DNA of 64,000 nt from Dyadobacter soli (GCF_900101885.1 NZ_FNAN01000025.1:52616-116615); one strand, 5' to 3'; shown: positions 41,016-51,518, counted from the stretch's first letter. Notes: generated from the sequence alone by a model not told the origin. Made by a program: numbers and translations.

Positions 41016-44000
41016 ATGCATGTAAAACTACTCACCCATCCGTGGGCCCGTATTCTCGTCCTGTTTGCATGCCTCAGCCCGCTATGGGGCTACGGGCAGA
41101 ACCTCAGGGATGTTACCGGCGTGATTTCCGACAGTTTGAGCAAGCAAGGCCTGCCCGGCGTGACCGTCGTCGTGAAAGGCACCCAGCGGGGCACTACTAC
41201 CGATGCCGATGGGCGCTATTCCGTACAGGCGGCGGTTTCGGATGTGCTGACATTCAGTTATGTAGGTTATCTCACGAAGGAAACGGCGGTCGGGAACCAG
41301 TCGGTTGTGGACATTTCCCTGCAACCGAGTACCAATGCGCTCGATGAACTGGTGGTCGTCGGGTATGGAACGATGAAAAAGAGCGATCTCACGGGCGCCG
41401 TGATCCGCATCGATTCGAAGACATTCAAAAACCAGCCCATGACCCAGCTTACCGACATGCTGACGGGCACCGTGGCGGGTTTCAATGCGAACCAGGCCAC
41501 GTCCGCGGCGGGTGGAAGCTCCTTGCAGATCCGCGGGCCGAAGTCGCTCACGGCCAATTCCAGCCCGATGGTGGTGATGGACGGCGTGATATTCAATGGG
41601 AGTATTTCCGATATCAACCCGGCCGACATCGAGACCATGGACATTCTCAAAGACGCCAGCTCGGCCGCCGTTTTCGGGGCAAGGGCTGCGGGAGGGGTGA
41701 TTTTGATTACTACCAAAAAAGGAGCCACGGGCAAGCCGGTCATCAATGTGTCGGCTAATGTCGGTACCGCTTCCACCACGCACGATTTCAAGCCGTTCGA
41801 CAAAGATGGTTACCTGACATTCCGCCGCGATCTGCTCCGCGCTACCAATCCCGATCGTCCTGCTTTTTATTACGACAACCCGGGTACGCTACCGACAGGC
41901 GTTTCACTCGAACAATGGCGCACGGCTAGCAACAACCCGCAAGCGGACAACACACAGGAATGGCTCAGCCGACTGCGTTTCTTCCCCATTGAAACCGAAA
42001 ACTACCTCGCAGGCAAAACCGTGGACTGGTACAAAGAGGTGATCCGGACCGGTTTGCGGCAGAACTATGACGTGAGCATCGGCGGCGGCTCGCAGAACGT
42101 GACCTATTACTGGTCGTTGGGCTACCAGAACAACGAAGGCATCCTGCGCGGCGACAAGTTTTCGACGATCCGCTCACGCCTGAATGTGGATTTCAAAGTG
42201 ACCGACTGGCTCAATGTGGGCGTGAACAGCCAGTTTGCCGACCGCGACCAGGGCACCGTTCCCGCAAACCTCGGGCAGATGTTCATTATGAGCCCCTACG
42301 GCTCGATGTTCGAGGCGGACGGCAGCGCAATGTGGTATCCCAACAGCTTTGCGGTAGCCAACCCGCTGATCAATTACTACGGGCAGGAGCGGATGAACAA
42401 GGTGAATACGCTTTTCGCTTCGCTCTACGGGAAAGTCAAGCTGCCTTTTGGATTTGATTACAAAATATCTTTCCAACCACGCTACGAAGCTTCGAAAGAC
42501 TACAATTTCTGGTCGTCCAACACGCTCGACGGTGGTTCCACGCGCTCGGGCGGGTATAGCACGCGGGCGGACGCGTCCACGTACGAGTACATTCTCGACA
42601 ACCTTTTGCATTGGAACAAGCAGTTTGGCGTACACCAGTTCGATGTTACCCTGCTGTACAGCGCCGAGCGTAACCGGGGCTGGTATTCCAAAATCGCGAA
42701 CCAGGGTTTTGTGCCGAACGAGAACCTTGGCTTTCACGGCTTGCAGTATGGCACCAGTCCGGCGATGGAAACGAACGATACACAGATCACCGGCGATGCG
42801 GCGATGGCGCGGCTCAACTATACATTGTTCGATAAATACCTGATCACGGCCTCCGTGCGCCGGGATGGCTTCTCCGCTTTCGGTACCAAGCAGCCCAGGG
42901 CGGTTTTTCCGGCGGCTGCGATAGCCTGGAAGATTTCAGAAGAAAAATTCTTCCACATTGATTTCGTGAGCCAGATGAAACTGCGTTTGTCGTGGGGCGT
43001 GAACGGGAACCGCGATATCGGGGCCTATTCGGCGTTGGCGCAGCTGCTTTCGGCGATGTATTACGATGGCAGCAATGTGCAAGTGGGCGTTTACAACACT
43101 TCGCTCGCCAACCCGAACCTGGTTTGGGAGAAAACAAAATCCATTAACCTCGGTATGGACCTGAGTCTGTTCAAAAACCGCGTCGACCTGAGCATGGAGT
43201 ACTACGATATGACCACTACCGACCTGCTTATGAAACGTCTTTTGCCCGAAATCACCGGTTTCAAGGACATTACCACCAACCTGGGGTTGCTCGGTAACAA
43301 AGGTTTTGAAATGACCATTAATACAATCAATACCGAGCAGGCCAATTTCTCCTGGCGCAGCGGGTTGGTATTCTCTTTTAACCGAAACAAAATCAAACGG
43401 TTATTCGGTGATTACAAGGAAGAAACGGTGGATGGCAAAACCGTACGCTCCGAGCTGCCCGACTATTCCAACGAATGGTTTCCCGGCCAGGCGATCGACC
43501 GCGTGTGGAACTATGATGTGACGGGAATCTGGCAAACCTCCGAAAAGGATGCGGCGGCGGTATACAAATTGCAGCCGGGCGATTTCAAAGCCGTGGATGT
43601 GGACGGCAACGGCAAGTACGAGGCGCTGCTGGACAAGCAGTTTATTGGCTACCGTCAGCCGCGCTTCCGGATCGGTTTGCGGAATGAGTTTACTTTTTTC
43701 AAAAACTTCAACGCCAGCGTGTTTCTCCGCAGCGAACTTGGCCACATCGCACCATTTGCCGAAGGCCTGCGCACAGGCGGCTCCGATACTTACGACCGCC
43801 GGAACACCAACGATTTCCCATACTGGACGCCCGATAACCCGACCAACGAATATGCGCGGCTGAATACCAATACCAATGTTTTTGGGGGCGGGATCAAAGT
43901 GTATAAAAAGCTTTCTTTCCTGCGCGTGCAGGATGTGAATGTGGGCTACGCATTGCCGGCGGACATTTCCAAAAAGCTGAAAGTGAACAGCATACGTGTG

Positions 44001-44129
44001 TTCGCGTCCGCGCGTAACCTGCTCACATTCACCAAATGGCCCGGCTGGGACCCCGAGGCGTGGGATAGCGACGGTAACAACATCCCGATGCCCAAAAACT
44101 TCACGGTCGGACTCAATCTCTCATTGTAA
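41016..44129 (+). CDS. SusC/RagA-type TonB-dependent outer membrane transporter
   Basis: Outer-membrane importer of 1037 residues. Signal peptide 1-27 (ILVLFACLSPLWGYGQ), CarboxypepD_reg-like domain about 32-110 (VTGVISDSLSKQGLPGVTV), plug domain from about 118 with VVVGYGTMKKSDLTGAV and METMDILKDASSAAVFGARAAGG, then the barrel ending LNLSL. It has no STN domain, so unlike the first SusC it is not expected to signal to a sigma factor. The ATG at 41016 is chosen because the leader begins there; 120 bases of open frame upstream are leaderless. Followed after 21 bases by a SusD-like gene. Confidence 0.94.
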   Translation: MHVKLLTHPWARILVLFACLSPLWGYGQNLRDVTGVISDSLSKQGLPGVTVVVKGTQRGTTTDADGRYSVQAAVSDVLTFSYVGYLTKETAVGNQSVVDISLQPSTNALDELVVVGYGTMKKSDLTGAVIRIDSKTFKNQPMTQLTDMLTGTVAGFNANQATSAAGGSSLQIRGPKSLTANSSPMVVMDGVIFNGSISDINPADIETMDILKDASSAAVFGARAAGGVILITTKKGATGKPVINVSANVGTASTTHDFKPFDKDGYLTFRRDLLRATNPDRPAFYYDNPGTLPTGVSLEQWRTASNNPQADNTQEWLSRLRFFPIETENYLAGKTVDWYKEVIRTGLRQNYDVSIGGGSQNVTYYWSLGYQNNEGILRGDKFSTIRSRLNVDFKVTDWLNVGVNSQFADRDQGTVPANLGQMFIMSPYGSMFEADGSAMWYPNSFAVANPLINYYGQERMNKVNTLFASLYGKVKLPFGFDYKISFQPRYEASKDYNFWSSNTLDGGSTRSGGYSTRADASTYEYILDNLLHWNKQFGVHQFDVTLLYSAERNRGWYSKIANQGFVPNENLGFHGLQYGTSPAMETNDTQITGDAAMARLNYTLFDKYLITASVRRDGFSAFGTKQPRAVFPAAAIAWKISEEKFFHIDFVSQMKLRLSWGVNGNRDIGAYSALAQLLSAMYYDGSNVQVGVYNTSLANPNLVWEKTKSINLGMDLSLFKNRVDLSMEYYDMTTTDLLMKRLLPEITGFKDITTNLGLLGNKGFEMTINTINTEQANFSWRSGLVFSFNRNKIKRLFGDYKEETVDGKTVRSELPDYSNEWFPGQAIDRVWNYDVTGIWQTSEKDAAAVYKLQPGDFKAVDVDGNGKYEALLDKQFIGYRQPRFRIGLRNEFTFFKNFNASVFLRSELGHIAPFAEGLRTGGSDTYDRRNTNDFPYWTPDNPTNEYARLNTNTNVFGGGIKVYKKLSFLRVQDVNVGYALPADISKKLKVNSIRVFASARNLLTFTKWPGWDPEAWDSDGNNIPMPKNFTVGLNLSL

Positions 44130-44150
44130 ACAGCCATTAATTTCAGCATT

Positions 44151-45902
44151 ATGAAGATTTTCAGATACCTCATATTATTTGTTTTGCTGCTCAGCCAATC
44201 GGCCTGCGATAAGGGTTGGCTGAAACCGGAGCCGCTGTCGTTTTTCAGCCCTGAGAATGTATTCGTGGATAAAGCGGGCATGGAAGCATTGCTTATTACT
44301 ATGCGAAAGGACCTCAAAAACGAGAGTACCGGTGCAATGCCGAACCTGACGATGGAATTTGCAGCCTCGGACCTGGCGTCGCCCTGGTCGCAGCTCGATT
44401 TTTATAACCTCACACCCAACACCGACCAGTACTACCGCTTCCTGGCGATGTTTACCGTGATTTATTCTTCGATTAAAAACTGTAATGTGCTCATCAGCAG
44501 GATCGACGATATCAAATGGAATTCGGACCAGGAGCGAAATGCGATCCTCGGGGAGGCGCTCTGGCACCGCGCCTACTGGTATTACCGCCTCGTTAATTCC
44601 TATGGCGACGTGCCGTTCCTGAGCGGTGAGATCCAGGAGGCAAAACTCGATTTTCAGACGCACAGCCGCTGGGCGATCCTCGAAAAGATCAAAAAGGATG
44701 CGGAGTTTGCGGCCGAATGGCTGCCGGTAACCGCCAAGTCGGGCGTGATTACGAAGGGCGCGGCGAATCATCTATTGACCAAAATCTACCTCGCGAACCT
44801 GGAATACGACAAGGCGATTGAAGCGGCCGACAAGGTGATCAATGGCCCGTATGCATTGATGAACCAGCGATTTGGTATCGACGCCACGAAGGGGTACCGC
44901 AACCTGATCTGGGACCTGCACCGTGCCAAAAATTTCAGCATTGCACAAAATACCGAGACCATTCTCGCCGCCATCGACCGCTACGAAGCACCGCCGGCCG
45001 CGCGCTCGGTGGGACTTTACACCATGCGCTTGTACAATTGCCAGTGGTTCCAGCCGCAGGTGCTCGACAGCCAGGGCAAGCCGGGTATGGTCGCGAGCGG
45101 GCCGATGTACGATTCGCTGGGCAGGGGCAATGCCAATATCAGGCTGACGGGCTTTTATCAATACGATATCTGGTCGTACAAGGGAGCGAACTGGCGCAAT
45201 ACCACCGATTTGCGGCGCGCGGACATTAACTGGGTGGATATTCATGAATTGAAATACAACAACCCCGTGTCCGTCGATTTCGGCAAGCCGGTCAATACCA
45301 AGTTCCTCGCTGCGCAGGTAGATACGTTCAAGCACGTGTACGCGATGCCGCATTACATTATGTACAACCCGCAGGACGACCCCAAAGCGACGCCGATGGG
45401 TGGCAACGGCGACTGGTACATTTTCCGCCTCGCCGAAACGTATCTGCTCCGCGCGGAAGCCTACTTGTGGAAAAACCAGCCCGCATTAGCCGCCGCCGAC
45501 ATCAATAAGGTGCGCGAGCGTGCGAAAGCATTGCCCATTACGGCCGGCGAAGTGAATATCGATTTCCTCCTGCACGAGCGCGCCCGCGAGTTGTTCGCCG
45601 AGGAGCCGCGGCATTCGGAGCTCGTCCGCATTTCGTACATCATGGCCAAAGCCGGCTTGAATGGTTACAGCCTCACCAATTTCAGCGAAAAGAACTACTA
45701 TTTCGACCGGGTAATGCGGTATAACAATACCTACGAAAAGAAGATCCAGCTGCTTGGAAACACAGCGAATATCGCTCCATTCCACGCGCTGTGGCCGATT
45801 CCGTCGCTGGTGATCACGGCGAATACGAAGGGGGTGATCAATCAGAATGTCGGTTATGACGGTGCGGACCGGAATGTGCCGCCGCTGACGAAGATCGAGT
45901 AG
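44151..45902 (+). CDS. SusD/RagB-like nutrient-binding outer membrane lipoprotein
   Basis: Surface lipoprotein of 583 residues pairing with the SusC above. Lipobox LSQSAC (Cys19). The SusD fold shows LGEALWHRAYWYYRLVNSYGDVPFL near 125-150 (given in two parts: EALWHRAYWYYRLVN and SYGDVPFL), RLAETYLLRAEAYLW near 425, and INKVRERAKALP near 450. The last 140 residues contain the ERARELFAEE segment characteristic of the C-terminal SusD domain. Ligand unknown. Confidence 0.93.
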   Translation: MKIFRYLILFVLLLSQSACDKGWLKPEPLSFFSPENVFVDKAGMEALLITMRKDLKNESTGAMPNLTMEFAASDLASPWSQLDFYNLTPNTDQYYRFLAMFTVIYSSIKNCNVLISRIDDIKWNSDQERNAILGEALWHRAYWYYRLVNSYGDVPFLSGEIQEAKLDFQTHSRWAILEKIKKDAEFAAEWLPVTAKSGVITKGAANHLLTKIYLANLEYDKAIEAADKVINGPYALMNQRFGIDATKGYRNLIWDLHRAKNFSIAQNTETILAAIDRYEAPPAARSVGLYTMRLYNCQWFQPQVLDSQGKPGMVASGPMYDSLGRGNANIRLTGFYQYDIWSYKGANWRNTTDLRRADINWVDIHELKYNNPVSVDFGKPVNTKFLAAQVDTFKHVYAMPHYIMYNPQDDPKATPMGGNGDWYIFRLAETYLLRAEAYLWKNQPALAAADINKVRERAKALPITAGEVNIDFLLHERARELFAEEPRHSELVRISYIMAKAGLNGYSLTNFSEKNYYFDRVMRYNNTYEKKIQLLGNTANIAPFHALWPIPSLVITANTKGVINQNVGYDGADRNVPPLTKIE

Positions 45903-45914
45903 GGTATGGGAAAG

Positions 45915-45953
45915 AAAAGCGGGCCGTCGCATGAATCGACGGCCTCTTTTTTG
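45915..45953. terminator. Intrinsic terminator between susD and the efflux operon
   Basis: Stem GGCCGTCG/CGACGGCC (45922-45929 with 45937-45944), 7-base loop, then CTCTTTTTT. It starts 12 bases after the SusD stop. On the other strand the flank reads GCTTTTCTT, so it may also end the efflux operon whose last stop is at 45963. Confidence 0.85.
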
Positions 45954-45962
45954 TATTACAAA

Positions 45963-47306
45963 TCATTCCCCTGCCAACCGCTGCAAATCCGATTGCGCCA
46001 GCCGGTAATTCAGTTGCGCCGCGAGCAAATCGGCCTCGGCTTTGGCCAGCAGCGAACGCGTGTTGAGGATATCCGCTTCGAGGTTCAGGCCGGACGCCTG
46101 CTTGTCGGTTTGCACTTTGAGTTCCTCGGTGCGGTATTTCACGGCTTTTTCGGCTACGGCGATCAACGCGGTGGCTTGTGTAAGCTTGCGATGCGTTTTC
46201 GAAACGTCGTTTCTGACCTGATTTTGGGTATTAATCAAACTCTCGCGTGCCTGCTGGCTCAGGAAATGCCGCTGGCGGATTATCTGCTTGTTGGCGACCA
46301 GATCCTGGATGTTCCATTTGAACTGCGCGCCTACGAACGGATTATTGTTCGGGAAAAGCAGGTTGCCGGTTTGGTAGGAGTAACCCGCCACCAGGCCGAT
46401 GTCGGGCCGGTTGCTTTGCTCGGCGGCGCGGATCGCTTTTTGTGTTTTGATCTCCGTCAGGCTGGCGATTTTGATGTCGTTGTTGGCTGTGGCGGCATTC
46501 GTTAAATAGCTATCCAAAGTACCTGCGACTGTGCCTGCATTAGCCACGGGTGCCAACGCTACGCTATCCGTTTCAATGCCGGTCAATTGCTTCAAATCGG
46601 CCGTGTAATCTTCGGTTTGAATGCGGAGTTTCAAGAGGTTTTGCTCTTCGTCGGCGATGTTAGCTTGTAGCCCGGCCTTGTTTACATCAATGGTTTTGCC
46701 TGAAAGCAATGCACTTTCCACGTCGTAGAGCCGCATTTGCGCGAGCTTGATTTTGGCATTCGCTTCTTCCTGCTGTTTCTGCGTGATCAGTAAACCATAA
46801 TATAGCTTCTCGATCGCCTGCCTGATCTGCAACGACGCCCGCGATTGCTCGTGACGCGCGAGTTCTACATCTGTTTTAGCCACCTCGATACCCGTTTTGA
46901 TCTTCCCAAGTTGGGTAATGGGCTGGTAGAGCGTCACACCTGCATTGAAATTGTGGTGTTTACCCAAAGGAAAAGTCTTCTCTTCATTGGGCAAGGCGAT
47001 GGTCGTCCCACCAAGCGGCAATGCGCCGAAAGAACCTTGCTCGATCACCAGCTGGCCGAGGTTCGCATTGTACTGGTAGGAAGAGCTCACCGACGCCACC
47101 GGGTACCGTTTGATCGCGTCTTCGGCTACTTTGGCCTCTTTTTCGGCAACCTGCAATTTGCGGACGTTCAGCAAATGGTTGTTTTGCAAGGCCATTTCCA
47201 CGGCTTTTTCAAGCGTAAGCGGCTGCGCCTCCTGTGCGTACGAGGGCGCGGATGCGAATGCGCCCGCAAGCACTGTGAGTATCGGGAATATCAGCTTAGT
47301 TTTCAT
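45963..47306 (-). CDS. TolC family outer membrane efflux protein
   Basis: Outer-membrane channel of a tripartite efflux pump, 447 residues. Signal peptide 1-25 (ending APSYAQ). The two internal TolC repeats show as LTLEKAVEMALQNNHLLNVRK near 30-50 and the late ADLLAAQLNYRLAQSDLQRLAGE (quoted here as ADLLAAQLNYRLAQSD then LQRLAGE). Long alpha-helical coiled-coil stretches lie between. An ATG four codons earlier (47318) is also possible; either start overlaps the end of the RND pump gene, so translation is coupled. Confidence 0.9.
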   Translation of the reverse strand: MKTKLIFPILTVLAGAFASAPSYAQEAQPLTLEKAVEMALQNNHLLNVRKLQVAEKEAKVAEDAIKRYPVASVSSSYQYNANLGQLVIEQGSFGALPLGGTTIALPNEEKTFPLGKHHNFNAGVTLYQPITQLGKIKTGIEVAKTDVELARHEQSRASLQIRQAIEKLYYGLLITQKQQEEANAKIKLAQMRLYDVESALLSGKTIDVNKAGLQANIADEEQNLLKLRIQTEDYTADLKQLTGIETDSVALAPVANAGTVAGTLDSYLTNAATANNDIKIASLTEIKTQKAIRAAEQSNRPDIGLVAGYSYQTGNLLFPNNNPFVGAQFKWNIQDLVANKQIIRQRHFLSQQARESLINTQNQVRNDVSKTHRKLTQATALIAVAEKAVKYRTEELKVQTDKQASGLNLEADILNTRSLLAKAEADLLAAQLNYRLAQSDLQRLAGE

Positions 47307-50300
47307 GGTGTTCTGCAACAGGGGTTACCATCAGGTCTTTTTTATCATGCGGTTTGATCATCGCGATGTACAGCACCGGCACGGTGAGCAGGGCCATTAC
47401 CATCGACCATATCACCCCCACGGCGATCACACTCGCGAGCGGGCTCCACATCGGTGAACCGGAGAGGATCATCGGCAGCACGCCGATCGCCGCGGCCATG
47501 GCTGTAAGGAATATCGGGCGCAGGCGGCGCTTGCCGGATTCGATGGCGGCGGTGCGGATGTCCATCCCGTGGCCGAGCAGCTCGTTGGTATGGTCCACGA
47601 GAATGATCGCATTTCGCACCACGATGCCCGAAAGGCTGATAAGCCCCACAAATGCCGTGAAACCGAAGTTATTATGCGTAATGTAAAGGCCGATCAACGC
47701 GCCGAACAGGCTGAGCGGGATCGTGAGCATGACGAGCGCGGCTTCTTTGAGGCTGCGGAACTGGAACAGCAGGATGAAGAATATCAGTACCAGACTGATC
47801 AGCAGCACGACGATCATCTGGCTGAATGTCTCGTTCTTGTTGAACTGCTCGCCGCCGTATTCGATGCGGTATCCCGCAGGCAACGGAATGTCGGCGATTT
47901 TCGTTTTTACTTCCTTCACCAGGTCGGCCGGGAGTACGCCGTCTTCGGTTTCGCTCAGGACGGTGAGCGTGCGCACGCCGTTGCGGTGCATGATTTTGCC
48001 GGTCTGCCATTGCGGTTTCAATTCGGCAATCTGGCGGAGCGGCACATTGGCGTCGGTTACCGGCGAGGCCAGGTAAATGTTTTCCAGGTTGTCGGACGAC
48101 TGGCGGTTACGCTCGTCGAGGCGGAAGACGATGTCGAGCGGGTTATTGCCTTCATACATGGTCGATACCGGCGCGCCGTTGAAACCGGTGTACACCATTT
48201 GCGAAATGCTGCCCGTGGTGAAACCCAGCTTGTTGGCCTCGTCTTTCAGCTGAATGCTGATCCCGTAATAATCCTCGCGGAAATCGGGACGTACCATGGC
48301 GCTGCCCTTGGCATTTTTAAGAATGTCTTGCACCAGCAAACCGATTGCTTTGAGGCGGGCAACGTCGTCGCCCACAATGCGTACTTCCACCGGCGACTTG
48401 TAGGGCGAACCCTGCTGCATCAGTTTCACCTGCGGCGAACCTTCGGGTATCAATGCGGCCACCTTGCCTTCGAGCTCGTGCGCGAATGCTTCGGCCGTTT
48501 TTTCGTCGGTAGTGTTAATCAATATCTGCGCATAGTTGGTTACCGGCACTTCGGGTGAGAAGTTGTAGTAAAACCTGGGTGCGCTCGTGCCCGTGAACGT
48601 CGCGTACGAGGTCACGCGCGGGTCGCCTTTGACGAGTTTTTCAGCTTTCAGGATCGCCTGGCCGGTTTTATCGAGCTTGGTGCCGGTGGGCATCCATAGT
48701 TCTATCACAAACTGGTTACGTTCCGCGGCAGGGAAGAATTTTTGTTTAATCCCCCGATATACAAACAATGAGAGCACGACGGTAAGCAGGCTGACGCCGA
48801 TCGTCAGTCCCGAATGCCTTACGCACCATTCGAGCGCCGCATTGTAGCCGTTTTGCATGCGGTCGAGCAGGGTAATGCGTTTCTTTTTGTCGGTTTCCGC
48901 TGCGCTGTGGTCGTGGAGGCCTTTTTTGATGAAAGTATAACAAAGTAACGGCGTCAGGATCATCGCTACAATGAACGATGCGGCCAATGCAATGGCTACC
49001 GTGACGGGCAGTGCATGGATGAATTCGCCCACCGAGCCGGTGAGGATCACCATCGGCATGAACGAGGCGATGATGGTTACAGTGGCTGCCAAAACCGGGA
49101 TTACCAGGTCGGTAGCGCTGCGCCAGGCGGCTGTCCAGCGTTCGACGCCCTCGTCGAGCAGTTCCACATAATTATCGGCGATCACGATGGCGTCGTCCAC
49201 GACCATACCGAGCACGACGATCAATGCCGCGAGCGATACCTGGTGCAGCTCGATGCCGAATGCATTCAGCAAGGCGAATGTAACGGCGATTGTCATCGGG
49301 ATGGCCATCGCGGCTACTGCGGCAATGCGGATCGGCAGGAGCAAGATCACCACGATCACGACCGAGAATATCGCAAGGAAGAATTCGCGGATAAAATGCG
49401 TAATGTTCTCGTCCACCAGTTTCGGTTGGTTTACGATCGTCGTCAACTTCACGTCGGCAGGGAGTAGCCTTTCGACTTCGACCAGCTTCGCATTTACTTC
49501 CTCGCCGAACTTCACGATATTATTTCCTTCCTGCATCTGGATCGCGAGCATCATCGCATTGTTGCCGTTCACGGTCGTTTTGCTGGTCGGTTCTGCATAG
49601 GCGCGGTTTACCTGCGCAATGTCGCCGAGCCGGATCAGCTCCCCGGTTTTCGATGCGCCCACGATCTGGTTCGCGATTTCATTCTCGGTGTTATAATAAC
49701 CCGACGTGTACAGTGGCGTCTGGCTCGTTGCGGTTTTGATATCTCCTGTCGGACTAATCACATTCTGCGATTGCAAAACCTGCACCACGGACGACAGTTT
49801 GACATTATACTGAGAAAGCTTCTCGGAACTCGACGTAACCGTGATCTGCTCCTTTTGCTCGCCGATCCGTTTGATTTTCGAAACCGATTTGACCGTCCGG
49901 AGCACATCTTCCAGCTTCTGGGTGTAATCTTTCAGCTGCGCGTACGTGGCTTTGTTGCTTTCGATACCGATCACCAGTGCTTCGGTATCGCCGAAATCGG
50001 AGTTCACGATCGGGCCGCGGACGCCCTTGGGGAAATCCACCTGCCGGGCTACCAGCAATTGGTGGCGCAGTTTGCTCCAAAACACATCCGGGTTCTTCAC
50101 ATTTTCGCCCAGCTCCACATTCACGACCACCATGCCGTCCTGCGTGGTGGAGTAGGTCTTGTCCTTGCGGATTTCTTCAAACTGGAAAAGATACTGTTCC
50201 AATTTTTTGGTGACCTGGTCTTCCACCTGCGCGGAGTTGGCGCCGGGGAAATAAGCGAGGACGAGGCCTTGCCTGACGGTGATTTTCGGGTCCTCACGCC

Positions 50301-50400
50301 GCGGCATGTTCAGCAGCGAATAAACGCCTACCGCAAACACCAGCAGCAATACCGACAGCGTCACCTGCGGATATTTCAGGGATGATTTGACAAAGTTCAT
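47296..50400 (-). CDS. RND efflux pump, inner membrane permease (AcrB family)
   Basis: Proton-driven drug/metabolite exporter, 1034 residues, with 12 membrane helices and two large periplasmic loops. N terminus KSSLKYPQVTLSVLLLVFAV; proton-relay Asp pair in GMVVDDAIVIADNY near 403-416; C-terminal helices with IGVLPMILSG. MPRREDPKI near 33-41 is typical of the HAE1-like branch of Bacteroidota. Middle gene of an adaptor-pump-channel operon; the adaptor gene ends eight bases before its start. Confidence 0.94.
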   Translation of the reverse strand: MNFVKSSLKYPQVTLSVLLLVFAVGVYSLLNMPRREDPKITVRQGLVLAYFPGANSAQVEDQVTKKLEQYLFQFEEIRKDKTYSTTQDGMVVVNVELGENVKNPDVFWSKLRHQLLVARQVDFPKGVRGPIVNSDFGDTEALVIGIESNKATYAQLKDYTQKLEDVLRTVKSVSKIKRIGEQKEQITVTSSSEKLSQYNVKLSSVVQVLQSQNVISPTGDIKTATSQTPLYTSGYYNTENEIANQIVGASKTGELIRLGDIAQVNRAYAEPTSKTTVNGNNAMMLAIQMQEGNNIVKFGEEVNAKLVEVERLLPADVKLTTIVNQPKLVDENITHFIREFFLAIFSVVIVVILLLPIRIAAVAAMAIPMTIAVTFALLNAFGIELHQVSLAALIVVLGMVVDDAIVIADNYVELLDEGVERWTAAWRSATDLVIPVLAATVTIIASFMPMVILTGSVGEFIHALPVTVAIALAASFIVAMILTPLLCYTFIKKGLHDHSAAETDKKKRITLLDRMQNGYNAALEWCVRHSGLTIGVSLLTVVLSLFVYRGIKQKFFPAAERNQFVIELWMPTGTKLDKTGQAILKAEKLVKGDPRVTSYATFTGTSAPRFYYNFSPEVPVTNYAQILINTTDEKTAEAFAHELEGKVAALIPEGSPQVKLMQQGSPYKSPVEVRIVGDDVARLKAIGLLVQDILKNAKGSAMVRPDFREDYYGISIQLKDEANKLGFTTGSISQMVYTGFNGAPVSTMYEGNNPLDIVFRLDERNRQSSDNLENIYLASPVTDANVPLRQIAELKPQWQTGKIMHRNGVRTLTVLSETEDGVLPADLVKEVKTKIADIPLPAGYRIEYGGEQFNKNETFSQMIVVLLISLVLIFFILLFQFRSLKEAALVMLTIPLSLFGALIGLYITHNNFGFTAFVGLISLSGIVVRNAIILVDHTNELLGHGMDIRTAAIESGKRRLRPIFLTAMAAAIGVLPMILSGSPMWSPLASVIAVGVIWSMVMALLTVPVLYIAMIKPHDKKDLMVTPVAEHHEN

Positions 50401-50408
50401 AACGCAGC

Positions 50409-51440
50409 TTATTGGTTGATGGAAATGGCGGTGCCGTCGGTGAGCTTGTGTTGCCCGCCGGTTACCACGCGGTCGGTTTCGGTGATCCCGGATGTGATCT
50501 CGATCTGGTTATCGGTGAGCTGTCCGATGCTCACCTTCCGTTTCAATGCGATTTTGCGGTCGGCGTCGGCTACGAAAACGTAGCTCTGGTTGTCGAGGTC
50601 GCGCAGAACGGCCTCGGTAGGCAGTACCAATGCTTTCTTCGACTGGTTGGAAGCCAGCGTCACTTCCGCGATCATGCCGGGGCGGATGAGCAATTTGGGA
50701 TTATTAAGGGCTATTTTAATGGTAAATGCCCGGGAAGCCGCGTCGGCGGCGGAACCTACTTCGGTTACTTTGCCGGTAAACGTCTCGCTCAGCGACGAAA
50801 CGAGCACTTTCGCTTCCTGCCCGAGCTTGATATTGTGCAATTCACTTTCGGGGATATACGCATTCACTTTCACTGTCCGGATGTCGGACACCACAAATAG
50901 CGGCGTGCCTACCCCGACGATCTCGCCGACCTCCGCCATCTTTTTCAGCATTACTCCTCCTATCGGCGCAAAAAGTTTCGTATCCGAGAGATTTTTAGCA
51001 TGCAGCTTCTCCTGCGCACGTGCCTGCTGCAACCCGAAACCTACTTTGGCAAAATCGCTTTCGCTCAGGCTCCGGCGGTCGTGCATAACTTTCAGGCGGT
51101 CGTATTCGTCCTGTACCTGAGCTACTTGCACATCGGCTATTTCCTTGGCAATGCTGTAATTGCCGGGGTCGAGGCTCGATAGCAGCTGGCCTTGTTTGAC
51201 GAGCTGGCCTTCGGCGGCGGCGATGTAGTTGATTTTTCCGCCCACCATAAAACCGAGGCGTACCGTTTTGTTACCCTCGACGTTTCCGCTGACGGAGATC
51301 TGGTTGTTGGCGGTAATGTGCTGCGCCTGCTGCGTCACGACCGGGAGCGGCTTTTCGACCGATTTGGCCTGGTCGGCAGCATTGTTGCAGCCCACGAGCG
51401 AAGCCATCGTGAGCATGAGATAGATAGGATTGCTTTTCAT
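50409..51440 (-). CDS. RND efflux periplasmic adaptor (membrane fusion protein)
   Basis: Lipoprotein adaptor of 343 residues linking pump and TolC. Lipobox ASLVGC (Cys18). Biotinyl-lipoyl half-motifs at VGGKINYIAAAEGQLVKQGQ near 66-85 and LFAPIGGVMLKKMAEVGEIV near 155-174; a short helical hairpin between them (about 95-145); beta-barrel and membrane-proximal domains after 180. First gene of the efflux operon; a TTGAT-N4-ATCAA site lies 65-78 bases upstream of its start, just after the Crp/Fnr-type regulator gene. Confidence 0.92.
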   Translation of the reverse strand: MKSNPIYLMLTMASLVGCNNAADQAKSVEKPLPVVTQQAQHITANNQISVSGNVEGNKTVRLGFMVGGKINYIAAAEGQLVKQGQLLSSLDPGNYSIAKEIADVQVAQVQDEYDRLKVMHDRRSLSESDFAKVGFGLQQARAQEKLHAKNLSDTKLFAPIGGVMLKKMAEVGEIVGVGTPLFVVSDIRTVKVNAYIPESELHNIKLGQEAKVLVSSLSETFTGKVTEVGSAADAASRAFTIKIALNNPKLLIRPGMIAEVTLASNQSKKALVLPTEAVLRDLDNQSYVFVADADRKIALKRKVSIGQLTDNQIEITSGITETDRVVTGGQHKLTDGTAISINQ

Positions 51441-51504
51441 AGATTGGACGACCGTTAGGTTAAATATCCTGCTGCAAAATTGGCCCCGATGGCCGGCAAT
51501 GCTT

Positions 51505-51518
51505 TTGATCTATATCAA
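51505..51518. promoter_or_regulatory. Perfect Fnr/Crp-type site TTGAT-CTAT-ATCAA
   Basis: Exact TTGAT-N4-ATCAA palindrome, symmetric for two more bases on each side (TTTTGAT...ATCAAAA, 51503-51520). It lies between the Crp/Fnr-family gene (stop 51545) and the adaptor start (51440), in the likely promoter of the efflux operon. The regulator's recognition helix has E-T-L-S-R, the residue pattern with which E. coli Fnr reads TTGAT. Confidence 0.7.

Noticed and set aside
41349..41405. SusC sequence SDLTGAV as a second flavinylation motif
   Set aside because: It is the usual start of the SusC plug domain and lacks the Asp-Gly and final Thr/Ser of the ApbE target motif.
47569..48558. 329-codon plus-strand frame inside the RND pump gene
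   Set aside because: Antisense shadow of a strongly supported membrane transporter; composition (His, Gln, Arg, Val) is unlike a real protein.
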